From NCBI GenBank assembly GCA_016780065.1, contig JADHML010000007.1, forward strand, positions 1 to 60,067: a stretch of DNA of 60,067 nt, given 5' to 3'. Source of the DNA: Flavobacteriaceae bacterium. GTDB taxonomy: Bacteria; Bacteroidota; Bacteroidia; Flavobacteriales; Flavobacteriaceae. Shown piece after piece: positions 13,280-21,704 of this stretch. Position numbers and translations under genes: made by a program. The notes under the pieces are model-generated. The model was not told where the DNA came from and did no database searches. It worked only from the letters and a program-made list of their open reading frames with translations. Each line of letters opens with the position of its first letter. Position 1 is the first letter of the stretch.

Positions 13280-14635
13280 TTGAACAACGAAATTTTTAAA
13301 TCCAGACTCGAAGATTTATACACAAAAATCACGTGTGGTAAGTTTTCCACTCCCCAACAAGCGCGCAACACATGTGCGTCGTTTTGCTTGGATCTTTTTA
13401 ATAAAGTTGATTTTGAGCTTATTGGGTCTGAGCACTTGCCTGAAAAGGGAGGTAATTTGTTTTTGTACAATCATTTACACAACCCGATTCAATATGCTCT
13501 AGAGGACAACTTCCATATTACTTTAGACAGTCATTTTCTCAGTGCATATTTATTCGACTACTACAATGATCCAGGGATGCGAATTGTACGTTACAGTCTG
13601 CCTCATGAAAAAGCTCATAAAAAATACTACAGCCCTTTCGACTACATTCAAGTATATGCCTCTGGCTTTCGACCTCATGATCTTACACAACAGATGAAGG
13701 TTGAATCCAAATCAACTTTTTACAGCCGTTGTCTAGAGTCTCTATCTAAAGGGCAAAATTTAATCATTAGCCCAGAGGGCACTTCAAACCGAACCGAGCA
13801 ATCGCCTGGTCCTTTCCGATTTGGCGTATTCAAATTAGCTCAGCTTGCCAGCCCAGATCTAAATATTGTTCCAGTAGTGTTTTCAGGGTTTGACAAAACA
13901 ATGAATCGCAGTGCGTGGAAATGTGCCATCAAAAAACCTTTTCGCTTGGCAGATGTTGTAAATGACCCTTTTGACATCAACCAAGTTGCCGCTTTTGCAG
14001 ATCGTTTGTTTTTGGCTTATAAAAAATGGGTGCCCCAATTGCGCCAAGACAATCAAAACTTTATAAGAGAAATAGAGATCCTACAGCGTAAAGTTAAAAG
14101 GCATAATCAATCGGAAAATTTGGTGTGTTTTTTTGGAAGTTCATCGATTCGCCTGTGGGATTTAAAAGAAAGTTTTCCTGACATCAACACCCTAAATCTG
14201 GGCTTTGGAGGCGCTTATATCGACTCATGTCTAACTCATTTTGACAGTTTATTTCAAAACATAAACCCAAAAAAGTTGGTGTTGTACGCTGGTGAAAATG
14301 ACATATCTACCAATTCTGATGTTAGAACAATTAAGGCTAAGTTTGAACGCTTGGTTTCACACATTAGAAACAGCCTAAGTACTACAGAAATTGTCTGTAT
14401 TAGTATCAAACCGAGCCCACATAGAATCAATAACATTGATGTGGTCAGAGAGATCAATATGGAGCTAAAGACCTACTTATCAACACTGCCCAATACGAAG
14501 TGGATCGATATTTTTAATCCTTTTCTTGACTCAAAAGGACATGTAAAACTAGATTACTTTGGTCGGGATCGTCTACACCTCAATAACAAAGGTTATAAAG
14601 TATGGGATCAGGCTCTAAAAGCGGAATTGGTTTAA
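13280..14635 (+). CDS. fused acyltransferase-like and SGNH hydrolase protein
   Basis: This 451-residue protein starts at TTG 13280; no better upstream start was seen. The N-terminal half (about 40-250) is PlsC-like: LFLYNHLHNPIQ, where the usual HxxxxD box has Ile in place of Asp (His65, Ile70), then LIISPEGTSNRTEQSPGPFR (the EGTxxR block) and NIVPVVFSGF. The C-terminal half (about 280-450) is a complete SGNH/GDSL domain: FFGSSSIRLW (nucleophile Ser), LNLGFGGA, YAGENDI and DRLHLNNKGY (Asp-His). The fusion could move or remove acyl groups on lipids or surface glycans. The missing Asp makes the acyltransferase activity uncertain. No transmembrane segment or signal peptide was seen. Confidence 0.72.
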   Translation: MNNEIFKSRLEDLYTKITCGKFSTPQQARNTCASFCLDLFNKVDFELIGSEHLPEKGGNLFLYNHLHNPIQYALEDNFHITLDSHFLSAYLFDYYNDPGMRIVRYSLPHEKAHKKYYSPFDYIQVYASGFRPHDLTQQMKVESKSTFYSRCLESLSKGQNLIISPEGTSNRTEQSPGPFRFGVFKLAQLASPDLNIVPVVFSGFDKTMNRSAWKCAIKKPFRLADVVNDPFDINQVAAFADRLFLAYKKWVPQLRQDNQNFIREIEILQRKVKRHNQSENLVCFFGSSSIRLWDLKESFPDINTLNLGFGGAYIDSCLTHFDSLFQNINPKKLVLYAGENDISTNSDVRTIKAKFERLVSHIRNSLSTTEIVCISIKPSPHRINNIDVVREINMELKTYLSTLPNTKWIDIFNPFLDSKGHVKLDYFGRDRLHLNNKGYKVWDQALKAELV

Positions 14636-14668
14636 ATAATTTTCGTAATTTTAGTAAAAATCCTACTT

Positions 14669-14869
14669 ATGAAACCATTACTCATAGATGCCCTAAAGCA
14701 ACACGCTTTGGGCCACATTGCCAAACACAAAGCCAATCTAGAAGTTTATCTTAATATGCCCGTTGGTATTGGCGAACATCCCGATATCATCGAAGCCATG
14801 GAAGGTGAAATTGATATGATTGCTAAATACCACGATCAGCTTGAGGTTGTAAAGAAATACCTCAGCTAA
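14669..14869 (+). CDS. small conserved-type hypothetical protein (66 aa)
   Basis: This 66-residue acidic, mostly helical protein reads MKPLLIDALKQHALGHIAKH, then YLNMPVGIGEHPDIIEAM, EGEIDMIAKYHDQLEVVKKY. The VGIGEHPDI turn is distinctive and the whole looks like a small soluble protein, similar in feel to small phage proteins, but I cannot name a family. Its last 8 bp overlap the end of the large minus-strand dehydrogenase gene. Confidence 0.6.
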   Translation: MKPLLIDALKQHALGHIAKHKANLEVYLNMPVGIGEHPDIIEAMEGEIDMIAKYHDQLEVVKKYLS

Positions 14870-17753
14870 TCAAGGCTTCATGAAGTATTTCAACAGGATG
14901 TAGGGCTCGTGTATTCGTACCGTCGTATACCTGATGTCTACAACTCGTGCCATTGGCTGCTAACACTGCTTTGGAGGGCATTTTTCGAATGTGGGGAAAC
15001 AAAATTTCCTCGCCGATTTGCATACTCACTTCATAGCGCTCTTTAGCGTACCCAAACGAACCAGCCATCCCACAACAACCAGAAGGAATGGTCGTTGTTG
15101 TATAGTTTTTAGGCAATTCTAACATCGTTATGATATCTTGCTGATTGTCCAATGCTTTGTGATGACAATGGGTGTGAATGTGGATGTCTTTAGAAAGATC
15201 CGTAAAAGATGCCGAAGTGATTTTACCTTCTTTTATTTCATTAGCGATAAAAGCCTCGATCATATAGCAGTTCTCGGCTATTGATTTGGCCAAAGATTTG
15301 TCGCTTACAAGTCTTGGATATTCATCCCTAAAACCCAATAAAGTAGAAGGCTCGAGCCCTAAAAGCGGGGTGTTGTCTTCCAACAAACTTGAAAGAATCT
15401 GAACGTTACGTTCAGCGCAAATGCGAGCTTCATCGAGCAGTCCTAAAGAAAGTTGACTTCTACCCGAGTCAATAAGTGGTGTAAAAAACACCTGATACCC
15501 TAAAGCGTTAAGAAGTTTCACGGCTTTGACTCCAATGTGTGTTTCTGAGTAGTTAATAAATTCATCTACCAACAAATAGACCACTTGATTGCTCTTCTTT
15601 TGCTCATAATCAGCAGACCACTCTAGGAGCGTTTTGTTGTCATATACCGGCCATGTTCTTTTAGACGCCACACCCATCACTTTTTTAATCAGACTCCCAA
15701 CAATCGGATGGCTTAACATCGCATTGGCAAAGCGGGGGGTTTTAGACGCCATTCGGTTAATCCAAGCCGCATTACCAAAAACCTTTTCTCGAAAAGGTCG
15801 AGTATTAGATTTATAATATTGATGTAAAAACTCTGCCTTAAACGCTGATACATCTACATTGCTTGGACACTCACTTGCACACGCTTTACAACTCAAACAC
15901 AATTCAAAAACTTCTTTGAGTTCGGGGTGGTCAAATCGGTTTGCTTTTCCAGATTGATGTAAAAACTCGCGTAGTGCATTGGCACGAGCACGTGTGGTGT
16001 CTTTTTCATTACGAGTCGCTCGATAACTTGGGCACATGGTGCCTCCTTTTAGCGAACGACACACACCAGCTCCATTGCACTGCTCAGCAGCACGTACTAT
16101 ACCCAAATTGGAAGAAAAATCTAGTGTAGTTTTGATTTCTGGCGTAGGGGCTTGAGCGCGCAAATTCTGATCCATAGGGTACGGATCAACAATTTTCCCA
16201 GGGTTGAAAATCCCTTTTGGATCAAAAGTCGATTTGAGTTCTTTGAAAAAAGCATAATTATCTTCTCCGACCATTTTGGGTATAAACTCTGACCGTACAA
16301 TCCCATCACCATGCTCACCACTAAACGATCCTCTATATTTTTTAACCAATTGAGCTACTTCTGAAGTGATCGTTCTAAACAAACGAATATGGGATGTTTT
16401 TTTTAGATTTAGAATTGGTCTTAGATGGAGCTCTCCTGCGCCTGCATGTGCATAATAAACTGCCTTTTGGTTATGAGAAGCCATCAAGGCAGTAAATTCT
16501 TCTATAAAACTTGAAAGTTGTGTCAGCGGTACGGCTGTATCTTCCACACAGGCGACTGCCTTAGCATCTCCAATCATATTGCCCAATGCACCCAAGCCCG
16601 ATTTGCGTAACTCCAAAGCCTGGTCAATTTCTTGATCTTTTAGCACCGGAATCGCATATGCTCCACATTCAGAAAGACTATTACAAAGCGTATCTGTGGC
16701 GGCTTCTACCTCTTGCTGTGAGTCTCTGGAAAGCTCGAGAAGTAACAGAGCCTGAGGGTCTTTTTCAATAAAAAAACGATTCTGGAGTTGGCTTTTGTTG
16801 TTTTTTGTGCAATCTAGAACTGCTTTGTCCATCAGCTCACAGGTCTGAAGCTCGTGTTTCATAGCAGGAACCACCGCTTTCAGGCTTTTTTTTACACTAT
16901 CAAAATGGGCAACTACCATGCGTTTGTGTGGAGGGGGCAACATGTCCAACTTAAGGGTTATCTCAGTAATAAAAAACAGCGTGCCCTCACTGCCAGCAAT
17001 CAATGGGCACAGTGAAAAAAGCTTCCCATTTTTGTTAAAGGGTTGGCGGTCCAAGAGGGCGTCAAGAGCATATCCAGTATTGCGTCGGTGTACAGATACG
17101 TCAGGGAAAAAATCTCTGATTTGCTTTTGGCGTTCTTCTTGTGACAATGCATCTACCAATAGTTGATACACTTTACCCTCAAGGTTTTGCTGTTTTGTTT
17201 TTTCTTCAAGGGTTTGTGCATCTAGATCTTTAAAAACGACCTCTGAACCATCTGACAAAAAACCTTTGATAGACACTACCTTGTCGCGAGTTACTCCATA
17301 TCGAATAGAAGTAGAGCCCGACGAGTTATTTCCAACCATTCCCCCTAGGGTACAGTATTTAGAGGTCGAAGTGTTGGGGCCAAAAAACAGTCCTTTCTCC
17401 AGTAAAGCGGAGTTGAGTTGATCACGTATTACGCCAGGTTCAACTCTAGCTGTAGCATTGTTGGGGTCTATCTCCAAAATACGGTTTAAATGGCGGGAAA
17501 CGTCGACTACAATCCCATCCCCTACACACTGCCCTGCTAAAGAGGTGCCTCCAGATCTGGGAATAAGCCCTATTTTATTTGAATCTGCAAAACGAATGAG
17601 CTTTTGGATATCAGAACTTGACTTTGGATATGCAACTGCCAGAGGTTTTTTCTTATACACTGACGCATCGGTAGCATAAATGACTCGACTTAGAGAATCT
17701 ATATGTAGCGTTCCCTGTAGAGAGTTTTTTAGCTGTTGGAGTGCCTGATTCAA
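14862..17753 (-). CDS. FAD-linked oxidase fused to Fe-S/CCG subunit (GlcD-GlcF type)
   Basis: This 963-residue protein has three parts. The first (about 20-520) is a PCMH-type FAD-binding and FAD-oxidase C domain, GlcD/D-lactate dehydrogenase-like: GLIPRSGGTSLAGQCVG, LGGMVGNNSSGSTS, and SGEHGDGIVRSEF with flavin-site His. The second has cysteines for Fe-S clusters: CNGAGVCR, GTMCPSYR, and CLSCKACASECPSNVDV. The third carries the CCG domain (CHHKALDN, PSGCCGMAGSFGY). Such fusions oxidise D-2-hydroxy acids (D-lactate, glycolate, D-2-hydroxyglutarate) and pass electrons to quinone; YdiJ-like proteins have this layout. The start is TTG at 17753. The substrate is not deducible. Confidence 0.85.
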   Translation of the reverse strand: MNQALQQLKNSLQGTLHIDSLSRVIYATDASVYKKKPLAVAYPKSSSDIQKLIRFADSNKIGLIPRSGGTSLAGQCVGDGIVVDVSRHLNRILEIDPNNATARVEPGVIRDQLNSALLEKGLFFGPNTSTSKYCTLGGMVGNNSSGSTSIRYGVTRDKVVSIKGFLSDGSEVVFKDLDAQTLEEKTKQQNLEGKVYQLLVDALSQEERQKQIRDFFPDVSVHRRNTGYALDALLDRQPFNKNGKLFSLCPLIAGSEGTLFFITEITLKLDMLPPPHKRMVVAHFDSVKKSLKAVVPAMKHELQTCELMDKAVLDCTKNNKSQLQNRFFIEKDPQALLLLELSRDSQQEVEAATDTLCNSLSECGAYAIPVLKDQEIDQALELRKSGLGALGNMIGDAKAVACVEDTAVPLTQLSSFIEEFTALMASHNQKAVYYAHAGAGELHLRPILNLKKTSHIRLFRTITSEVAQLVKKYRGSFSGEHGDGIVRSEFIPKMVGEDNYAFFKELKSTFDPKGIFNPGKIVDPYPMDQNLRAQAPTPEIKTTLDFSSNLGIVRAAEQCNGAGVCRSLKGGTMCPSYRATRNEKDTTRARANALREFLHQSGKANRFDHPELKEVFELCLSCKACASECPSNVDVSAFKAEFLHQYYKSNTRPFREKVFGNAAWINRMASKTPRFANAMLSHPIVGSLIKKVMGVASKRTWPVYDNKTLLEWSADYEQKKSNQVVYLLVDEFINYSETHIGVKAVKLLNALGYQVFFTPLIDSGRSQLSLGLLDEARICAERNVQILSSLLEDNTPLLGLEPSTLLGFRDEYPRLVSDKSLAKSIAENCYMIEAFIANEIKEGKITSASFTDLSKDIHIHTHCHHKALDNQQDIITMLELPKNYTTTTIPSGCCGMAGSFGYAKERYEVSMQIGEEILFPHIRKMPSKAVLAANGTSCRHQVYDGTNTRALHPVEILHEALIS

Positions 17754-17795
17754 AACCGAAAAAATAATAATGCAATGTAATATTAAATTATGTCA

Positions 17796-18686
17796 TTAGG
17801 CATTGTATCGCTTGGTTACCAAGTATACACCAAACAAAACAGCAGCGCATGAAAATGTACCCACAAGGGTAAGTTTATCAGCGCCTACCATAATCGCAAA
17901 CATAATCCCCATAACAGGCTGTAAATAGGTAAACACAGACACAGTAGAAGCTTTGAGTGTTTTTAAAGCGTAAATATTAAATAAATAGGTTAAAAAGGTT
18001 GTTCCTATCACCACAAAACCGATGCGCCAAAGGCCAGAAAATGGTATGGCAGACCAAGTGACCTCTTTAAACTCGGTCCATGTTACTGGAGAACACACGA
18101 TCAGGCCTATCAAAAAAAGCCATTTAAGCAATTGTATGGGATGATATTTTTGAGACAATGACCTGACAAAAACCAAATACAACGCAAAACTCCCCGCGTT
18201 GACAACGAACAACATGTTTCCCAAGGGAATGTTGGGAGCTCTGTCATGTAATTGACCGTTATAGATCACCAATAGTAATGCACCTAAAAAACCTACCAAA
18301 ACCCCAATAATCCTTGGTTTTGTGAGTTGTTCTTTGAGTAAAAAAGCTGAAAAAATAAAAACCAATATTGGCGTGGTGGTAATGATTACTGCGCTATTGA
18401 TAGGAGTCGAATACTCCAAGCCTTTGAAAAATGTCAGCATGTTAATGCCCATACCAAAAAAAGCACAGATTATTAGGCGTAAAAAATCTTTATTTTCGAT
18501 AGGTTTTTTGGGAATAAATAGTCCGATCAACCAAAATAAAGCCGTAGCGCCTAACAAACGAATCATAACAAACCCAAAGCCTTGTACATAAGTGGGCATG
18601 ACATCTTTCGCTATGGTATGGTTAAGAGCGTAAATGGTTGTCGCTCCAAAAACAGCCAACAAAGCCCATGTCCGTTTACTGACCAT
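17796..18686 (-). CDS. EamA/DMT-family transporter
   Basis: This 296-residue hydrophobic protein has about ten transmembrane helices in two EamA repeats, the usual size for the drug/metabolite transporter family. It starts WALLAVFGATTIYALNHTIA, and the first half ends with a helix around PRIIGVLVGFLGALLLVIY. The second half starts near PLGNMLFVVNAGSFALYLVF and ends TYLQPVMGIMFAIMVGADK. Substrates vary (amino acids, nucleotide sugars, metabolites), so none is assigned. It starts at ATG 18686, overlapping the ArsC-like gene by 11 bp; the two are likely co-expressed. Confidence 0.85.
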   Translation of the reverse strand: MVSKRTWALLAVFGATTIYALNHTIAKDVMPTYVQGFGFVMIRLLGATALFWLIGLFIPKKPIENKDFLRLIICAFFGMGINMLTFFKGLEYSTPINSAVIITTTPILVFIFSAFLLKEQLTKPRIIGVLVGFLGALLLVIYNGQLHDRAPNIPLGNMLFVVNAGSFALYLVFVRSLSQKYHPIQLLKWLFLIGLIVCSPVTWTEFKEVTWSAIPFSGLWRIGFVVIGTTFLTYLFNIYALKTLKASTVSVFTYLQPVMGIMFAIMVGADKLTLVGTFSCAAVLFGVYLVTKRYNA

Positions 18687-19032
18687 GAACGGCTTGTTGC
18701 ATCATCTGAACTGTGCTTTTGGCATTGCCTATAAAATAGGCGCCATTCCAAATCAAAATGGGCCGTTTAAGACAGCTATACTCTGTTGAAAGAAGGTTTT
18801 TATAAATTGTCTCGTCAAAAATTTGTCCTTCTTTTTTTAAAGCTGCATAAACCTTCGAACGTTTGTTAATCAAAGATTCATAGCTTTGAGTTTGAGCGTA
18901 AAGAGCCTCTAATTGGGAGGGAGATATGGGTTGATGTTTTACGTCCTGTAGCCTTGTGTCATCAGGGAGCGCTAGATCCTTAAGGATTCGCATACAGGTG
19001 GAACAGGTAGATAAGTAGATATATGAGTTCAT
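18676..19032 (-). CDS. ArsC/Spx-family thioredoxin-fold protein
   Basis: This 118-residue protein has a thioredoxin-like N-terminus, YIYLSTCSTCMRILKDL, with the Cys10-x-x-Cys13 redox pair typical of the ArsC/Spx family. In the middle are SPSQLEALYAQ and SYESLINKRSKVYAAL. The C-terminus, SCLKRPILIWNGAYFIGN, is the family's conserved (K/L)RP segment. It may reduce arsenate or act as a redox regulator. No arsenic genes lie nearby, so arsenate specificity is doubtful. Confidence 0.8.
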   Translation of the reverse strand: MNSYIYLSTCSTCMRILKDLALPDDTRLQDVKHQPISPSQLEALYAQTQSYESLINKRSKVYAALKKEGQIFDETIYKNLLSTEYSCLKRPILIWNGAYFIGNAKSTVQMMQQAVHGQ

Positions 19033-19100
19033 GAAAAGATATTTCTATTCAAATATCATATTTTTTAATCGAAAAATAGGTGGTGTTGATCAAACTTAAA

Positions 19101-19108
19101 TACATTTG
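19101..19108 (+). promoter_or_regulatory. Bacteroidota -7 box before trans-sulfuration gene
   Basis: TACATTTG matches TAnnTTTG and lies 18 bp before ATG 19127. A good -33 TTG at 17-23 bp was not found (nearest TTG is 12 bp upstream), so support is partial. Confidence 0.4.
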
Positions 19109-19126
19109 CGTTGAGAATTTGGAAGT

Positions 19127-20281
19127 ATGAAAGAATCAAAAATTAAGTTTAACACCAAAACCATTCATGGAGGGCAATCTCCTGATCCTGCTTATGGTGC
19201 CGTTATGCCACCGGTATATTTGACTTCAACCTATGTTCAAAGTACGCCTGGAGGACACAAGGGCTATGAGTACAGTCGCACACACAACCCCACTCGTACC
19301 GCTTTAGAAAATGCTTTAGCTAGTATCGAAGATGGTGCTCGAGGATTGTGTTTTGGTTCTGGAATGGCAGCCATAGATGCGGTTCTTAAGCTTCTCAGCC
19401 CTGGAGACGAAGTAATCTCTACCAACGATTTGTATGGCGGCAGCTACAGGCTTTTCACAAAAGTTTTTGCTAACTACGGGATTCGATTTCACTTTGTAGA
19501 TATGCAAAACCCAGAACATGTAGCCGAGAAAATCAATGAAAAAACAAAACTGATTTGGGTTGAAACTCCAACCAACCCCATGATGAACATTGTTGATGTT
19601 CAAGCCATCACTAAGTTGAGTCTAAATAAAGAGATCTTAGTTGTTGTGGACAACACTTTTGCTTCTCCTTACCTTCAACAGCCTCTTAAACTTGGTGCAG
19701 ATATTGTCATGCACTCAGCCACAAAATATTTGGGAGGACACAGCGATGTGGTTTTAGGCGCTTTGGTTGTTCGTGATGAAAGCCTTGCGGAGCAATTGGC
19801 TTTTATTCAGAATGCGAGCGGAGCTGTCTGTGGTCCTATGGACGCTTTTCTGGTATTGCGTGGCATCAAAACCCTCCATGTTCGGATGCAACGACATTGT
19901 GAGAACGGAAAGGCTGTTGCCGAGTTTTTATCAGATCACCCAAAAGTGAAAAAAGTCTATTGGCCAGGATTTGAAAACCATCCAAACCATAAAGTCGCCC
20001 AAACACAAATGAAGGATTTTGGCGGGATGTTGTCTTTTGTGCCTAAAAATGACACCTTAGAAAGTGCCACTTCAATTGTAGAAAGCCTTAAAGTCTTTAC
20101 ACTTGCTGAGTCTTTGGGGGGTGTAGAAAGTCTTGCTGGGCACCCTGCAAGTATGACTCATGCTTCTATTCCTAAAGAAGAACGTGAAAAATCAGGAGTA
20201 GTGGATGGACTCATCAGATTGAGTGTAGGCTTAGAAGATATTGATGATCTAATCGACGATTTGAAACAAGCCATTGGATGA
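19127..20281 (+). CDS. cystathionine gamma-synthase/lyase family PLP enzyme
   Basis: This 384-residue protein of the Cys/Met-metabolism PLP family starts NTKTIHGGQSPDPAYGAVMP and carries YEYSRTHNPTR, then FGSGMAAIDAVL. The PLP lysine is in MHSATKYLGGHSDVVLGALV, with DNTFASPYLQQP before it. The end SLAGHPASMTHASIP is typical. The family makes or splits cystathionine, so it links homoserine to methionine or cysteine. Gamma-synthase and gamma-lyase cannot be separated by eye. The 384-residue length fits both. It is a single gene; the glutamate dehydrogenase gene follows after 46 bp. Confidence 0.88.
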   Translation: MKESKIKFNTKTIHGGQSPDPAYGAVMPPVYLTSTYVQSTPGGHKGYEYSRTHNPTRTALENALASIEDGARGLCFGSGMAAIDAVLKLLSPGDEVISTNDLYGGSYRLFTKVFANYGIRFHFVDMQNPEHVAEKINEKTKLIWVETPTNPMMNIVDVQAITKLSLNKEILVVVDNTFASPYLQQPLKLGADIVMHSATKYLGGHSDVVLGALVVRDESLAEQLAFIQNASGAVCGPMDAFLVLRGIKTLHVRMQRHCENGKAVAEFLSDHPKVKKVYWPGFENHPNHKVAQTQMKDFGGMLSFVPKNDTLESATSIVESLKVFTLAESLGGVESLAGHPASMTHASIPKEEREKSGVVDGLIRLSVGLEDIDDLIDDLKQAIG

Positions 20282-20327
20282 TTTGGCAATATAATTCCTA
20301 CTTTTAAACCAGAATAACCCCCCAATT

Positions 20328-21668
20328 ATGAAAAAAATAATTGAATCCTTTATCACAGAAGTGGGTCAGCGGAACACCCACGAACCCGAATTTATGCAGG
20401 CTGTACGCGAGGTGGCTGAAAACGTGATTCCCTATATCGTCACACAAGACATTTATCATGGTAAAAACATCTTGATGCGCATGGCAGAACCCGAGCGTGT
20501 AGTGATGTTTCGGGTGCCTTGGATTGATGACACAGGTGAAATTCAGGTAAATCGGGGATATAGGATTGAGATGAACTCTGCCATTGGTCCTTACAAAGGA
20601 GGATTGCGATTTCATGAGTCTGTGAACTTGAGTATATTAAAATTCCTTGCTTTCGAACAAGTATTCAAAAACGCACTCACCACACTGCCCATGGGAGGTG
20701 GTAAAGGAGGTGCGGATTTTAACCCTAAAGGTAAATCCGATGGGGAGGTGATGCGTTTCTGTCAAAGTTTTATGACCGAATTGTTTAGACACATTGGCCC
20801 CAATAGAGACATTCCTGCCGGTGACATCGGAGTTGGAGGTAGAGAAATAGGGTATATGTTTGGTCAGTACAAGCGATTAAAAAACGAATTTACAGGGGTG
20901 TTAACAGGAAAAGGGATCTCTTGGGGAGGCTCACTAATCCGACCCGAAGCCACAGGCTATGGTGCTGTTTATTTTGCCGAAAATATGTTGCAAACCCGGG
21001 GCGACAGTTTTAAAAACAAAGAGGTGGTAATCTCTGGATCTGGAAATGTAGCTCAATATGCCGCCGAGAAATGCATTCAACTCGGGGCGAAAGTGCTCAC
21101 ACTTTCTGACTCCTCAGGATATATCTATGACCCTGAAGGAATTGATGCTGAAAAATTGGCCTTCGTGATGGACTTAAAAAATCGTACACGTGGAAGAATT
21201 AGCGCCTATGTTAATGCCTACCCTAAAGCATCATTCCACAAAGGGAAGCGCCCGTGGGAGGTTCCCTGTGCAATTGCTCTGCCATGCGCGACCCAAAATG
21301 AGCTCGATGAATCTGACGCCAAAACCCTGACTTCTAATGGCTGTTTTTGTGTTAGCGAAGGCGCCAATATGCCCTCTACTCCAAAGGCAATTAAAGTTTT
21401 TCACGCTCACAAAGTATTATATGCTCCAGGAAAGGCCTCCAATGCTGGCGGAGTCGCCGTGTCTGGACTAGAAATGGCTCAAAACTCATTGCGCTACAAT
21501 TGGACTCGTGAAGAAGTAGACACACGGTTACAAGCCATCATGAAAGACATCCATGAATCCTGCATCAAGTATGGAACAGAGAAAGGGCATATCAACTATG
21601 AGAAAGGTGCAAATATTGCTGGATTTGTCAAAGTTGCCGATGCTATGCTTGCTCAAGGAGTCGTTTGA
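20328..21668 (+). CDS. gdhA: NADP-specific glutamate dehydrogenase
   Basis: This 446-residue protein matches the hexameric NADP-type enzyme in length and motifs. The substrate site is YKGGLRFHESVNLSILKFLA; the catalytic Lys region is LPMGGGKGGADFNPKGKSDG; PAGDIGVGGREIGYMFGQYK follows. The Rossmann part has VISGSGNVAQYAAEKCIQLG, and the C-terminus has SNAGGVAVSGLEMAQNS. It converts 2-oxoglutarate and ammonia to glutamate, a main nitrogen-assimilation step. It starts at ATG 20328; the loose leader has only a weak TACTTTTA box. Confidence 0.95.
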   Translation: MKKIIESFITEVGQRNTHEPEFMQAVREVAENVIPYIVTQDIYHGKNILMRMAEPERVVMFRVPWIDDTGEIQVNRGYRIEMNSAIGPYKGGLRFHESVNLSILKFLAFEQVFKNALTTLPMGGGKGGADFNPKGKSDGEVMRFCQSFMTELFRHIGPNRDIPAGDIGVGGREIGYMFGQYKRLKNEFTGVLTGKGISWGGSLIRPEATGYGAVYFAENMLQTRGDSFKNKEVVISGSGNVAQYAAEKCIQLGAKVLTLSDSSGYIYDPEGIDAEKLAFVMDLKNRTRGRISAYVNAYPKASFHKGKRPWEVPCAIALPCATQNELDESDAKTLTSNGCFCVSEGANMPSTPKAIKVFHAHKVLYAPGKASNAGGVAVSGLEMAQNSLRYNWTREEVDTRLQAIMKDIHESCIKYGTEKGHINYEKGANIAGFVKVADAMLAQGVV

Positions 21669-21704
21669 TGTACGATTCTGTAGCATAAAAACGTTTGTTA
21701 GTGC

